Positions 49,730 to 59,049 are shown, numbered from the stretch's first letter. The stretch: DNA of 64,000 bases from JBALVO01 sp036961445 (GCA_036961445.1 JBALVO010000004.1:23400-87399), one strand, 5' to 3'. Notes: generated by a model not told the origin, from the sequence alone. Numbers and translations are program-made.

Positions 49730-51031
49730 GTGACTATCGTAAGAATATCACAGGCATTTTTGGCTGGATTGTGTGGATTACTGCTGTCTACTCTCGCAAC
49801 CGCATCCGCAAACGTAACAAATTACGAGTACCCCATCACCGACCGCTTCGTAGCAACGGTAGTCGGCACACCCTCGGCATTCGCAGCAGACCTGCCGAAA
49901 AAAATCCCGTTTCGAAAGAGGCGGATAGACATATTCCCCGATCGTACCCCGCCTGACCTGCTGTGGTATGGCCAGAAAATGATCTACTCCGAAGCGCTGC
50001 AAAAGAAAAAGGCACCTTTGATCTTCCTGATCGCTGGCACCGGCTCGTCACACAACGGGGTAAAAAACTACGATATGGCAAGAGCCTTTTACCAGGCCGG
50101 CTTTCATGTCGTCTCGCTGTCCTCACCGACGATACCCAACTTTGCCATTTCAGCCTCCAAGACCGGGGTGGTCGGCCACGCTGAAAAAGACGCAGAAGAC
50201 CTGTACCGGGTAATGGAAAAAATCTGGGCGGAGCTGGATCAGAAAATCGACGTCAGCTCATTTAATGTAACCGGCTACAGCCTCGGTGGTTTTAACGCGG
50301 CTTTCGTAGCGAAGCTGGATGAGGAACGCCAGTCATTCAACTTTGAAAGGGTGCTGTTGATAAATCCACCCGTATCAATCTATAACTCCATTTCACTGCT
50401 GGACCGAATGATCGAGAACATTCCCGGCGGTGTGGACAATTTTGATATCTTTTTCAACCGCCTGGTAAGCGCCTTTTCAGAAATCTACAAAGAGGCCGAT
50501 GACGCCGTAGGCGAAGACTTTCTGTACAAGGTCTACGCCGCCCTGCAGTTAAAAGACGAGGAACTGGCGGCCCTCATTGGCGTCGTATTCCGGCTCTCTT
50601 CCGGATCCCTTGTGTTCACATCCGATGTGATCACCGATTACGGATACATCAAGCCTAAAGGCCTTGTTCTTGACCGGCATGCCGATCTTGGCACCTATCA
50701 ACTTGTCTCCAACAAGCTTGGCTTCACTGACTACTACCACGAATTCTTTTACCCCTTTTACAAAGAAGAATATCCCGATATAACCCGGGACGAAGTCATC
50801 TCAGCTATTAGCCTGACCAAGATCGCTGATTACCTGCGCAGTGCAGAGAAAATAACAGTGATGCACAACGCCGATGACGTGATCCTTGAACCGGGTGAGA
50901 TCGATTTCTTTCGTGACGTATTTGGCGACAGGGCAACCATTTATCCCTACGGTGGCCACTGCGGCAATATGAATTATCGCGACAATGTTGCCAAAATGGT
51001 TGCTACGTTCACTGCCGGGGGAGCACAGTAA
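49730..51031 (+). CDS. Secreted alpha/beta-hydrolase-like protein upstream of mlaA
   Basis: The GTG at 49730 is preferred: it has GGGA six to nine bases upstream and gives a clean signal peptide (V-T-I-V-R-I-S-Q-A-F-L-A-G-L-C). An ATG 12 codons earlier lacks a ribosome-binding site. The 433-residue protein has G-Y-S184-L-G-G (nucleophile elbow), H-N-A-D-D-V-I with the likely acid, and Y-G-G-H-C-G-N with the likely His. The order and spacing fit a serine hydrolase. The substrate is unknown; because the gene overlaps mlaA by one base (ATG at 51031), a phospholipid or outer-leaflet lipid is plausible. Confidence 0.75.
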   Translation: MTIVRISQAFLAGLCGLLLSTLATASANVTNYEYPITDRFVATVVGTPSAFAADLPKKIPFRKRRIDIFPDRTPPDLLWYGQKMIYSEALQKKKAPLIFLIAGTGSSHNGVKNYDMARAFYQAGFHVVSLSSPTIPNFAISASKTGVVGHAEKDAEDLYRVMEKIWAELDQKIDVSSFNVTGYSLGGFNAAFVAKLDEERQSFNFERVLLINPPVSIYNSISLLDRMIENIPGGVDNFDIFFNRLVSAFSEIYKEADDAVGEDFLYKVYAALQLKDEELAALIGVVFRLSSGSLVFTSDVITDYGYIKPKGLVLDRHADLGTYQLVSNKLGFTDYYHEFFYPFYKEEYPDITRDEVISAISLTKIADYLRSAEKITVMHNADDVILEPGEIDFFRDVFGDRATIYPYGGHCGNMNYRDNVAKMVATFTAGGAQ

Positions 51032-51780
51032 TGAAACCGACTATTGTGCGTATTTCAGCTTTCACCCTGGTTCTGTTGTTGGCCGCCTGTAGCAGCGGAC
51101 CGCCGCCACAGCCGCAGGAATTCCAGGAACCCGTATTTACAGCCGAGCGACTAATAGCCCCTGACTACCAGCGTGCAGACGACGTGTATGATCCATGGGA
51201 AGGCATGAACAAGCGCATTTATAATTTTAACTACCATTTCGACCAGTGGGTCTTCTTACCGGTAGTGCGCGGTTGGAATTATGCCATCCCGAGCTTTGCT
51301 CGCACTGGCGTCCACAACTTTTTCAACAATTTCAGAGATTTTCGCACGATGGTCAATTCCATCCTGCAAGGCAGCCCGAAGAAATTTGGGCAAAGCACTG
51401 GCCGGGTACTCGTTAATACCACGGTTGGCCTGTTAGGCCTGATCGATGTCGCTACCAAACTGGACATACCACGACCGCAGGAAGACTTTGGCCAGACACT
51501 GGGGCACTGGGGTGTCGGACAAGGCCCCTTCCTGATGATCCCCTTTATGGGTCCATCGAACCTCCGCGACGGTGTCGGCTTACTACCTGACCTCTACGTG
51601 CAAAGTGCAGTGCGCGATGAAGTGCTGGGCACACCGTTACGCCAAACCGCCTTTTTGTTTGAAGCTGTCGACACACGGGCGAACGTGCCGTTCCGTTATT
51701 ATGAAACCGGCAGCGCCTTCGAGTATCGTACGGTGCGCTGGCTCTATTCCACTAAGCGCCAACTTGACGTAGCCAAATAA
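51031..51780 (+). CDS. mlaA: MlaA (VacJ) outer-membrane lipoprotein
   Basis: The 249-residue protein has a lipobox (L-L-A-A-C) and the MlaA signature Y-D-P-W-E-G-M-N-K-R-I-Y-N-F-N. Further family marks are F-F-N-N-F-R-D-F-R-T-M-V-N, L-G-L-I-D-V-A-T and E-D-F-G-Q-T-L-G-H-W-G-V-G-Q-G-P-F-L-M-I-P-F-M-G-P-S-N-L-R-D. MlaA is the outer-membrane channel that removes misplaced phospholipids from the outer leaflet. The inner-membrane MlaFEDB genes are not in the window. It is cotranscribed with the hydrolase (overlapping stop/start) and a substrate-binding protein gene 11 bases downstream. Confidence 0.95.
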   Translation: MKPTIVRISAFTLVLLLAACSSGPPPQPQEFQEPVFTAERLIAPDYQRADDVYDPWEGMNKRIYNFNYHFDQWVFLPVVRGWNYAIPSFARTGVHNFFNNFRDFRTMVNSILQGSPKKFGQSTGRVLVNTTVGLLGLIDVATKLDIPRPQEDFGQTLGHWGVGQGPFLMIPFMGPSNLRDGVGLLPDLYVQSAVRDEVLGTPLRQTAFLFEAVDTRANVPFRYYETGSAFEYRTVRWLYSTKRQLDVAK

Positions 51781-51791
51781 CGGGGACCACT

Positions 51792-52952
51792 GTGATCCGG
51801 CATCTACTCCTTAGTCTATTCATTCTTGCCCTGCCTCTTGCAGTCGGGGCGCAATCTGCGGACGCCATTAAGATTGGCACATCGCAATCATTAACGGGTC
51901 CCTACGCAGAGTTTGGTACCGAGCAACTACGTGGCCTGCAAATGTGGGTGGCCGACGTCAACGCTCGCGGTGCTCTGCTGGGCCGACCGGTTGAACTTGT
52001 GCACTATGACGACGGGTCGGATGCCTCCAGCAGCGTAGAGATTTACGAAAAACTGGTAGCACAGGACAGCGTTGATCTACTCGTGGGCCCCTACTCCTCG
52101 GAACTGACCCTGCAAGCGAGTAACGTGGCAGAAAAGCATAATATGCCGATGATCGCCAGTGCGGCCTCAGCCGACCAAATATGGAGTCGCGGGCTTAGCA
52201 ACATCTTCGGTATCGATACCCCATCGTCCAATTACATGGACATAGATGAAAACGGCGAAGTCTTTTCTCTACTGGACGTAAAAACCATCGCCGTGGTTGC
52301 TGCCAAGACTGAATTTACCGAAGACGTTGTCGTGGGCATCCGCGGATACGCGTCGAGAAAGGGCCTCAAGATTGTACTGGATGAGAGCTATGCACAGGAT
52401 CAATCAGATTTTTCCGACGTGGCGGGCCGTTTAGCGCAAGTTAACGCCGACGTCATATTTGGCATTTCCTACCTGGATGATTCTGTCGCCCTGGTCCGCG
52501 CACTAAAGCTGGCCAACGTGAAACCGAAAATGTTGGCGTTCACGGTAGGGCCGGCTCTGCGCGAGTTTGGTGATCGCCTGGGTACAGACGCCGAGGGTGT
52601 CGTGGGTGTAGTGCAATGGCTGCGCAGCGTGAAGCGACCCGGAGCCCAGGATTTTGCCTACCGCTACCGCCAACGCTATGGCATCAACCCCGGCGTACAC
52701 GCGGCCATGGGCTATAGCGCCGGGCAGGTGATTGAAGCTGCTGTGCGCCTGGCAGGCACCACCGAGCATGACGCAGTTCGCAACCAATTGCGTACTATGG
52801 AGTTCACCTCTCTGCTGGGTATTTACCGGGTTAGCGAGACTGGCCGTCAGGAAGGTAAACGCAATTATCTGTTGCAGTGGCAGGATGACCGACGCCGCCT
52901 GGTGTCGCCGCCAAACCTGGCTGAAAGAAAGTTGAGATTCCCCCTCCCCTGA
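51792..52952 (+). CDS. ABC-type periplasmic substrate-binding protein (LivK-like)
   Basis: The 386-residue product starts with GTG at 51792, a signal peptide ending in A-V-G-A-Q, then I-K-I-G-T-S-Q-S-L-T-G-P-Y-A-E-F-G. It has D-D-G-S-D-A-S-S near residue 75, L-L-V-G-P-Y-S-S near 97 and G-Y-S-A-G-Q-V-I-E-A near 320. It belongs to the branched-chain amino acid binding family. No permease or ATPase gene is adjacent, so it may act as a receptor or use a remote transporter. Location directly after mlaA suggests a link to envelope sensing or lipid handling, but this is inference. Confidence 0.9.
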   Translation: MIRHLLLSLFILALPLAVGAQSADAIKIGTSQSLTGPYAEFGTEQLRGLQMWVADVNARGALLGRPVELVHYDDGSDASSSVEIYEKLVAQDSVDLLVGPYSSELTLQASNVAEKHNMPMIASAASADQIWSRGLSNIFGIDTPSSNYMDIDENGEVFSLLDVKTIAVVAAKTEFTEDVVVGIRGYASRKGLKIVLDESYAQDQSDFSDVAGRLAQVNADVIFGISYLDDSVALVRALKLANVKPKMLAFTVGPALREFGDRLGTDAEGVVGVVQWLRSVKRPGAQDFAYRYRQRYGINPGVHAAMGYSAGQVIEAAVRLAGTTEHDAVRNQLRTMEFTSLLGIYRVSETGRQEGKRNYLLQWQDDRRRLVSPPNLAERKLRFPLP

Positions 52953-53073
52953 GCAACCCTGGTGGCAGTATAGCTAGACTTCCGGTGGTTTCGGCGACCG
53001 GGAATCGACACTGTCACCATCACCTGATAAGCGTTATCATCAGATGATTGACCAGTCTCTGGAGAGCGTAATC

Positions 53074-53520
53074 ATGAAGTACCCGACACTGTTTTTAGCC
53101 TGCCTGCTCACGATGGCGCTAAGCACTATCGCACACGCAGAAATCTACGAGACCAAGGATGCCGAGGGCAACCCGGTGTTCACCGATACACCCACGGCAG
53201 CGGCCGAAAAAGTGGTCTTGCCGACAGAGAATATTGCCGATGCGGTGAAAGTACCACCTGCGCCCCCGGCTGGGCCAGGCGCCAAAGAGCACAGTAACGT
53301 TTCCGTTATTCCCGATAGCCGCAATGAACAAATGGATCAAGTCCTGGATGCGGATCGACCGCGTGAGGTTCTCAATGCCGAGGAACGCCATGAAGTTGGC
53401 GACGTAGTAACACCAGAGGAATTAAAACGGCGCCAGGAAGCCAAAGATGGCGAATTCGTGAACAAGGACGGCAATGCCGAGCGCGTCGAGCACCGGGGGC
53501 ATGTAGGCGGCAACCGCTAG
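53074..53520 (+). CDS. DUF4124 periplasmic protein
   Basis: The start at 53074 (M-K-Y-P-T-L-F-L-A-C-L-L) has GGAGAG about eight bases upstream and opens the signal peptide; ten extra codons upstream are rejected. The 148-residue protein has the DUF4124 pattern after cleavage (I-Y-E-T-K-D-A-E-G-N-P-V-F-T-D-T-P) and then a long charged, probably disordered region ending in G-G-N-R. DUF4124 occurs in many proteobacterial envelope proteins and resembles a small beta domain; its role is not known. An inverted repeat (TGATAA-GCG-TTATCA, 53025-53039) lies 35 bases upstream. Confidence 0.85.
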   Translation: MKYPTLFLACLLTMALSTIAHAEIYETKDAEGNPVFTDTPTAAAEKVVLPTENIADAVKVPPAPPAGPGAKEHSNVSVIPDSRNEQMDQVLDADRPREVLNAEERHEVGDVVTPEELKRRQEAKDGEFVNKDGNAERVEHRGHVGGNR

Positions 53521-53531
53521 ACGTTCCGAGG

Positions 53532-54128
53532 TCAATCCAACAGCGCAGCCAATGCCCTGTTGCCGGCGTGCTGGAAGCGTATGCTGCATTCAAAGCGTCG
53601 CCATTTGCGGCCTATCTTTAAGCGCGCAAGATGCCCGCTGTAATTGGTTACTGGTATGAAATCCGAGTTACCAACATTATCAACAATGACCAACTTACCG
53701 TCGCTCTGCGTCGTTTTTTGAAACAAGATATTCTTGGTCTTTAAGGTCATGGTAACTACCGCGTTAGCCATTAGATACTCCTTCAATCCGGTCAATGCCC
53801 TGGCTAGCGCCGCACTGTTGGCCAGCGTTAGTTCTTCATGGTCGAGGTAGTGAGTGAGGGTTTTCGACACATCACCATTACCATCGCGGACCAAATCAAA
53901 CACCGCGCCCTCGCCCAGATTGGTCTCCTTGAGCCCATGGAACCGGGTTAGCATCTCCCAGGAAATTCCTCGCTTTTCCAAGCGCCTGTAATACTTCGCT
54001 TCGCGGTGGTTCTCATTGCTGTTACCAGCAACCACGATCTTAACGCACCAATCCACATTATCGGGGTGGACAAAACACTCCCTGTGTAACCCTTTACCGA
54101 TTAATTTGCTGGTATCTATCTCAAGCAT
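53532..54128 (-). CDS. YrbL-family protein-kinase-like protein
   Basis: The 198-residue protein resembles YrbL, a PhoP-regulated protein with a degenerate kinase fold. It has L-I-G-K-G-L-H-R-E-C-F-V-H-P (residues 9-22), C-V-K-I-V-V with the Lys of the ATP site, L-T-R-F-H-G, N-A-V-V-T-M-T-L-K-T-K-N-I-L-F near 119, and V-I-V-D-N-V-G-N-S-D at the place of the D-F-G-like loop. The end differs from YrbL. The function is unknown. It converges with the DUF4124 gene (11-base gap) and is 18 bases after the RND pump gene on the same strand. Confidence 0.85.
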   Translation of the reverse strand: MLEIDTSKLIGKGLHRECFVHPDNVDWCVKIVVAGNSNENHREAKYYRRLEKRGISWEMLTRFHGLKETNLGEGAVFDLVRDGNGDVSKTLTHYLDHEELTLANSAALARALTGLKEYLMANAVVTMTLKTKNILFQKTTQSDGKLVIVDNVGNSDFIPVTNYSGHLARLKIGRKWRRFECSIRFQHAGNRALAALLD

Positions 54129-54146
54129 AGCGACAGTTGGTACCCT

Positions 54147-57100
54147 TCATCTGGCAAATAATCTCTTGATATCGCGCCCCACATAATACAATACCGGTAC
54201 CAGATATAAGGTCACAAAAGTCGCGAACAACACACCAAAGGCAATTGATATCGCCATGGGTTTAACAAAATTTGATTGTATTGATGTTTCCAACTGTATC
54301 GGTAGTAAGCCCATAAATGTGGTCACTGAGGTGAGCACCACTGGGCGAAATCGGCGCACGCCGCCCTCTATAACCGCGTCTCGCCAATGCTCGCCCTGCG
54401 CACGCAGGCGCTCGTTAATATGATCAACCAACACCAGGCTGTCGTTTACCACAATACCCACAAGACCAATCATGCCGATTATCGACAAAATACTAACATT
54501 ACTCCCCACAATCAGGTGCCCCAGTATCGCCCCGACAACACCAAAAGGAATCACCGACATAATGATCAACGGCAATCCATAGCTGCGTAAAGGCACCGCC
54601 AGAGCAGCGTAGATCATTAACAACACGACAATTAGATCAAGACTCAGAGCGCTGGCGGTCTCTGCCTGCTCTTCTGCCTCACCGCTCAAACGAGATGACA
54701 CGCCTGGATAGCGGGACAATATTTCAGGGAGAATCTGCCGGGTAATCTCCCGATTAACCACGCCCGGTTCGACCAATGCCTTATCCACATCCGCCTGTAC
54801 GTTTACTACCCGCTGGCGATTGAAACGATTAATAACGCTCACACCGGTGCGCTCGTGAGCCTCACCTACTACCTCAAAGGGCACCTTGCCATGCCCGGGA
54901 ACCTCTACCCACATAGAGCGCAGCGCATCGAGGCTGTTACGCTGTTCGCTCGGAAACCTTACATAGACTCGTACCTCATGACGACCGCGCTGCAGACGTT
55001 GTATTTCTGCGCCAAAAAATGCTTGCCGCACCTGCCTGGCCAGCTCTACTTGACCCAGACCCAGGGAATCCCCCTCCGGGGACACACGAATATCCAGTTC
55101 CGGCCCGCCGGCATCAAAACTGTCGCGGATATCGAATACGCCGCCATAGCCCAGTAGTGCCACTTTCAATTCGCTGGCAGCAGCACGCAGAGCATTCAGA
55201 TCACGCCCTGAAAGCTCGACATCAACCGCCGTGCCCGAAGGGCCAGCATTGGCATCAAACACCAGTGACTGCACTCCACCAAGCTCTCCCAGCGCTTCGC
55301 GCAACCAGGCGGCCAACTCCACCGAGGTCATATCTCGCTCGGTGCTGGGCAGTAATTCCACCGTTAACCTGGATTCCGTATCTTCGGTAGACACGGACAT
55401 CAGTTCAAGAATTACGCCCTGACCACCGCCCATTTCTGTTTTATAACGCGCATCCATGTCGTGGGCGGCCTGCTCAATACGCAGCGTGTAGTCATGCGTT
55501 TTTTGCCAGGAAGTACCCTGCGGCATTTTCAAATCTATTCTGATTTGATCGGAAGGCACGTTAGGAAAGAAGACAAAACGCACGATTCCTGACGGAATAA
55601 GCGCCAGGCAAATAACCAGTCCGCCCAAAAATACGGCCAGCGTTGTGTACCGCATATGCACGGCCAGCTGCAGCAGCGAGCGATAGTGGACATCTGCGAA
55701 GCGTTGTAAACCCTGTGCACACCACCGTTGAATCGCCGCCAGACGCCCCACCAGCGAAGCGGGATCTCGCTGCCGACGCTTCATGTTTAAATGGCGCAGA
55801 TGAGCCGGCAGTATTAACTTGGTCTCCAGTAGCGAAAACAGCACACTCAGCACTACCACCGGCACCAGGTGAGTAAGAATGCGCCCTATCCCCTCGTCCA
55901 AAAACCAGGCCGGTGCAAACGCCACCATCGTGGTCAGGGCGCCAAATATCGTAGCCACGGACACTCGCCTGACACCCCTGACAATACTGTCAACGCCCTG
56001 GTCTTCCAGCTCCAGTTGGGTATAGGCACTTTCGGCGGTAACAATACCATCGTCCACCAGCATACCGAGCACCAGAATGAACCCGAACACCGAAATGACG
56101 TTGATGGAAACCGGCAACCCAAACAAATTGATAACCAGCAAGGCTCCCAAAAAGGAAAAAGGTACGCCGAGGATTACCCAGAAGGCCAGCGACAGATCCA
56201 GAAAGAGAGCCAGGGTGATGAGTACCAAAACAGCGCCCTGAGCCGCGCTTTTTAGCATCAGATTGATACGCCCATGTAAAATAAAGCTTTGATCAGACCA
56301 CGCCGTGAGCTCTACTCCCTCCGGCAATTCAGCATTTTTACGCTGCGCATAACCACGCAGCTGATCGGTTATAGCGAGCACATCCTGGTCGCCAACCCGA
56401 TCTACCTCCAATGTAAGACTGGGTTTGCCATTAAGGCGGCTCAGTACGGGTTGCTCCTCAAAAGCGTCTCTGACTGTGGCCACATCACCCAGGGATATTC
56501 TTGTTCCATCACTGCGTGTGATCAACGTCAAGTCGGAAAAATCTGAGCCGGTGTAGGCCTGACCAACTGAGCGCAGTATTATGGACCCTGCGTCGGTGCG
56601 CAGTTTACCACCAGGCAAATCACGGGAATTCGCCCGCACTGCATTCACCACCGCATCAAAACTCAAGCCATAGCGACGCAGCGCACTGTCTGACACTTCA
56701 ATAGAAATTTCATAGTCACGCACGCCGCTTATCGAGACCTGGGTAATATCGGGCAGCAACAGCACCTCGTCCCGTATTTGATCGGCCAATTCCTTAAGCT
56801 GCGCCTCCTGTAAGGGACCGTACAATGTCAACCGCATGGCCCGGGTACGCCCCAGCACCTCATCGACAATGGGCTCCTCAGCATTGAGGGGGAAGGAGGC
56901 AATTGCATCGACCCTGGACTTGACCTGACTGAGTGCCTTGGTCATTGGGGTGCCCGGCTCCAACTGAACGGTAACCACGCCTACGCCTTCTCGCGCCACT
57001 GAACGAATTTCGTCAACGCCGACAATATCCTGCACGGCCTCTTCGATTTTGAGCAGAATGCCTTCTTCGACTTCCTCCGGTGCGCTGCCTGGATACGGCA

Positions 57101-57263
57101 CCGTAATTGTCAGGGTTTCAGAGGGGAAGGTCGGAAACACTTCTTTAGTAATACCATCGATGGACGCCAGACCACCGACCATGACCACCAACATTAATAG
57201 ATTGGCGGCCACCGGGTTGCCCGCCATCCACGCGATGATACCGCGCTCTTGCATTAGTGCCAT
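54147..57263 (-). CDS. RND efflux permease, HAE1/AcrB-like
   Basis: The 1038-residue protein has the standard 12-helix RND layout: helix 1 at 13-33, helices 2-6 at about 335-480, a second large loop, and helices 8-12 near 855-1030. The helix 4 segment has F-I-L-V-L-G-M-L-V-D-D-G-I-V, the proton-relay Asp pair, and the second half has a helix 10-like G-L-V-G-I-V-V-N-D-S-L-V-L-V. It forms a tripartite pump with the adaptor gene at 57265. No outer-membrane channel gene lies in the window. The substrate cannot be assigned; the G-I-T-K-E-V-F-P-T-F-P motif near 33 is like CusA-unrelated multidrug pumps. Confidence 0.95.
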   Translation of the reverse strand: MALMQERGIIAWMAGNPVAANLLMLVVMVGGLASIDGITKEVFPTFPSETLTITVPYPGSAPEEVEEGILLKIEEAVQDIVGVDEIRSVAREGVGVVTVQLEPGTPMTKALSQVKSRVDAIASFPLNAEEPIVDEVLGRTRAMRLTLYGPLQEAQLKELADQIRDEVLLLPDITQVSISGVRDYEISIEVSDSALRRYGLSFDAVVNAVRANSRDLPGGKLRTDAGSIILRSVGQAYTGSDFSDLTLITRSDGTRISLGDVATVRDAFEEQPVLSRLNGKPSLTLEVDRVGDQDVLAITDQLRGYAQRKNAELPEGVELTAWSDQSFILHGRINLMLKSAAQGAVLVLITLALFLDLSLAFWVILGVPFSFLGALLVINLFGLPVSINVISVFGFILVLGMLVDDGIVTAESAYTQLELEDQGVDSIVRGVRRVSVATIFGALTTMVAFAPAWFLDEGIGRILTHLVPVVVLSVLFSLLETKLILPAHLRHLNMKRRQRDPASLVGRLAAIQRWCAQGLQRFADVHYRSLLQLAVHMRYTTLAVFLGGLVICLALIPSGIVRFVFFPNVPSDQIRIDLKMPQGTSWQKTHDYTLRIEQAAHDMDARYKTEMGGGQGVILELMSVSTEDTESRLTVELLPSTERDMTSVELAAWLREALGELGGVQSLVFDANAGPSGTAVDVELSGRDLNALRAAASELKVALLGYGGVFDIRDSFDAGGPELDIRVSPEGDSLGLGQVELARQVRQAFFGAEIQRLQRGRHEVRVYVRFPSEQRNSLDALRSMWVEVPGHGKVPFEVVGEAHERTGVSVINRFNRQRVVNVQADVDKALVEPGVVNREITRQILPEILSRYPGVSSRLSGEAEEQAETASALSLDLIVVLLMIYAALAVPLRSYGLPLIIMSVIPFGVVGAILGHLIVGSNVSILSIIGMIGLVGIVVNDSLVLVDHINERLRAQGEHWRDAVIEGGVRRFRPVVLTSVTTFMGLLPIQLETSIQSNFVKPMAISIAFGVLFATFVTLYLVPVLYYVGRDIKRLFAR

Positions 57264-57264
57264 T

Positions 57265-58344
57265 TTACTGCGCCACCGACACTGACATGCCTTCCACCAT
57301 TAAATCCAGGCGCGACAACACGACCTGGTCGCCACTGGCCAGCCCCGCGCCAATAATGACGCTATCGCGTTCGCTGCGCAGCAGCGACACCGGACGACGC
57401 TGTAAGCTGCCCTGCCGCACCACAAAAACGAATTCGCCATCGTGTAGCGCGGAGCGTGGAATACGCGTCGCTTGCGCAATCTCAGTACCGCCGACATCAG
57501 CTTCTACAAACTGCCCTACCGACAAAGGCTGGCCATGCACGGCGCTATCATAGGGTGCCTCGATTTCAGCGACCAAATAGAATACGCGCGTCTGGGCGTC
57601 CACGCGCTGCTCAAGACGCACCAGGCGCGCCTGCCAGGAATACTCAACATTACCAAAACGTGCTGTCAGCGCGGCCTGAGACCAGCTGCCATCGGGGAAT
57701 TGCCCATGGCGCACAAACGGCACATCAGAAGCCAGTAATGGCAATCTAACCTCTGCGGTGGAGGTACTGAGCAGCTCCATAACCGCAGTTCCTGCGGATA
57801 CATACTGGCCCAGGTCAACCCGCTGCACGTCGATAATGGCATCAAATGGCGCAGCGATGGCCGTGTTGGCCAGATCGATTTCAGCCTGCCGCAATCTATC
57901 CTTGGCTGCCAGCACCCGTGCTTCGGCTTCCTCAATAGCAGCGCGCATCACTACCACCTGCACTTCTGCCAGGGAAAATTTGGCACTGGCGACCGCAGCG
58001 CGCGCCTCAGATAATGCCACCTCATAATCGATGGGGTCGATGCGCAGCAAGGTAGCACCCTGCTTGACCTGCCCGCCGGCTACAAATTCCGGCGCGACCC
58101 AAATCACCCGGCCGGATACCTCGCTCACCAGCTCAATCTCTCGCTTGGGAGTAACGGTACCGCGGGAATGAACAGACACCTGGACCGGACCAGGTTGGGC
58201 AATCATCACTTCGACCACCGGTACCGGGATCACGCGCTCACGTCGCGGCAGGTCCGCACGACCGCGAATCATAACAACCGCTATAGCCACAGCAACCGCT
58301 ATCACCAGCAATGGTAAAAGGCGTCTTATCCAGGGGTTTTGCAT
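57265..58344 (-). CDS. RND periplasmic adaptor subunit (membrane fusion protein)
   Basis: The start at 58344 (M-Q-N-P-W-I-R-R-L-L-P) is chosen because it opens directly into the membrane segment; the longer frame adds 17 non-conserved residues. The 359-residue protein has an N-terminal anchor, a lipoyl-like part (V-S-V-H-S-R-G-T-V-T-P and I-A-A-P-F-D-A-I-I), an alpha-helical hairpin between them (about 95-160) and a barrel with the C-terminal membrane-proximal domain. It ends one base before the permease gene begins. These two genes make an AcrAB-like pump. Confidence 0.93.
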   Translation of the reverse strand: MQNPWIRRLLPLLVIAVAVAIAVVMIRGRADLPRRERVIPVPVVEVMIAQPGPVQVSVHSRGTVTPKREIELVSEVSGRVIWVAPEFVAGGQVKQGATLLRIDPIDYEVALSEARAAVASAKFSLAEVQVVVMRAAIEEAEARVLAAKDRLRQAEIDLANTAIAAPFDAIIDVQRVDLGQYVSAGTAVMELLSTSTAEVRLPLLASDVPFVRHGQFPDGSWSQAALTARFGNVEYSWQARLVRLEQRVDAQTRVFYLVAEIEAPYDSAVHGQPLSVGQFVEADVGGTEIAQATRIPRSALHDGEFVFVVRQGSLQRRPVSLLRSERDSVIIGAGLASGDQVVLSRLDLMVEGMSVSVAQ

Positions 58345-58526
58345 TGGAAATAGTCCAGGGTGGTTAGATGGGATGCCGCCGCAAAGTGCGGCCAAAAAAT
58401 CCTCAGGTTATCAATACCAATGGATCTGCACATGCTCCCCCGCGCCGCTGATATTTGGTTCAACGGGTACGTAAAGTTGTGCAGACATTGTACGCCCTGC
58501 CGGGCGGACCGGATCCTCGCAGGCAC

Positions 58527-58775
58527 TCATTTCGGTGATCCTTTGCTGCGGGCGGTCTGCACCGAGGACCAGGTCGAAACCCCAAATGGCACCAGGTAGG
58601 TCAATCCAACCTGCACCAGAGATTCCAGGTCCATAGTCATCGTGAATATTTTCTCACCGTGATTAATCAGCGCCAGAACGGTGCCCACTAACAGGCCAAC
58701 CTTGATGCCCCGCTTAAGAATCTCTGGTCGCAACGCGACCTCGATCCATCCGTCCCCTCGCCCATGTCCGGTCAA
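58527..58775 (-). CDS. NrtS-like small nitrate/nitrite transporter
   Basis: The 82-residue protein has two hydrophobic helices (about residues 22-42 and 54-72), I-K-V-G-L-L-V-G-T-V-L-A-L-I-N-H-G and L-T-Y-L-V-P-F-G-V-S-T-W-S-S-V. The pattern A-L-R-P-E-I-L-K-R followed by G-T-x-L-x-L-I-N and T-Y-L-V-P-F-x-V-S-T matches, in my recollection, the NrtS family of marine bacteria. NrtS forms oligomers that move nitrate or nitrite. It stands alone, with no nitrate reductase genes in the window. It could also be an unrelated two-helix protein. Confidence 0.7.
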   Translation of the reverse strand: MTGHGRGDGWIEVALRPEILKRGIKVGLLVGTVLALINHGEKIFTMTMDLESLVQVGLTYLVPFGVSTWSSVQTARSKGSPK

Positions 58776-58871
58776 CGTTATGCCTCACTTGCTGCAGTGG
58801 ATTACAGATGTTGCGCCATACTGCAACCGGGCGCTATGTCTAACAGGCTATTTTTGCTCAAGAGCAGAACG

Positions 58872-58898
58872 AAAAAGGCATCCATGATGGATGCCTTT
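58872..58898 (-). terminator. Terminator of the tRNA-Pro transcript
   Basis: On the minus strand AAAGGCATCCA pairs with TGGATGCCTTT around a short loop, followed by T residues. It starts five bases after the tRNA 3' end. Confidence 0.88.
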
Positions 58899-58903
58899 GA
58901 ATA

Positions 58904-58980
58904 TGGTCGGGACGGCAGGATTTGAACCTGCGACCACTACACCCCCAGTGTAGTGCGCTACCAGACTGCGCTACGCCCCG
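58904..58980 (-). tRNA. tRNA-Pro (anticodon GGG)
   Basis: The 77-base sequence folds as a normal tRNA. The acceptor 5' end is CGGGGCG at 58980 and pairs with CGTCCCG. The anticodon stem is CTACA/TGTAG around CTGGGGG, giving anticodon GGG; the T arm contains GGTTCAAATCC. The CCA end is encoded (58906-58904). A promoter lies at 59019-59046 and a terminator follows. Confidence 0.97.
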
Positions 58981-59018
58981 AAATCGCCAGCAGGTTTAGC
59001 AACCACTGCGAGGGCGGC

Positions 59019-59046
59019 ATTATACTCAATACAAGGCACTATACAA
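59019..59046 (-). promoter_or_regulatory. Sigma-70 promoter of tRNA-Pro
   Basis: On the minus strand TTGTAT (59046-59041) and TATAAT (59024-59019) are 16 bases apart. The -10 is followed by GCCGCCC, a GC-rich discriminator typical of growth-rate-controlled stable RNA promoters. The start would be near 59012. Confidence 0.75.
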
Positions 59047-59049
59047 AGG

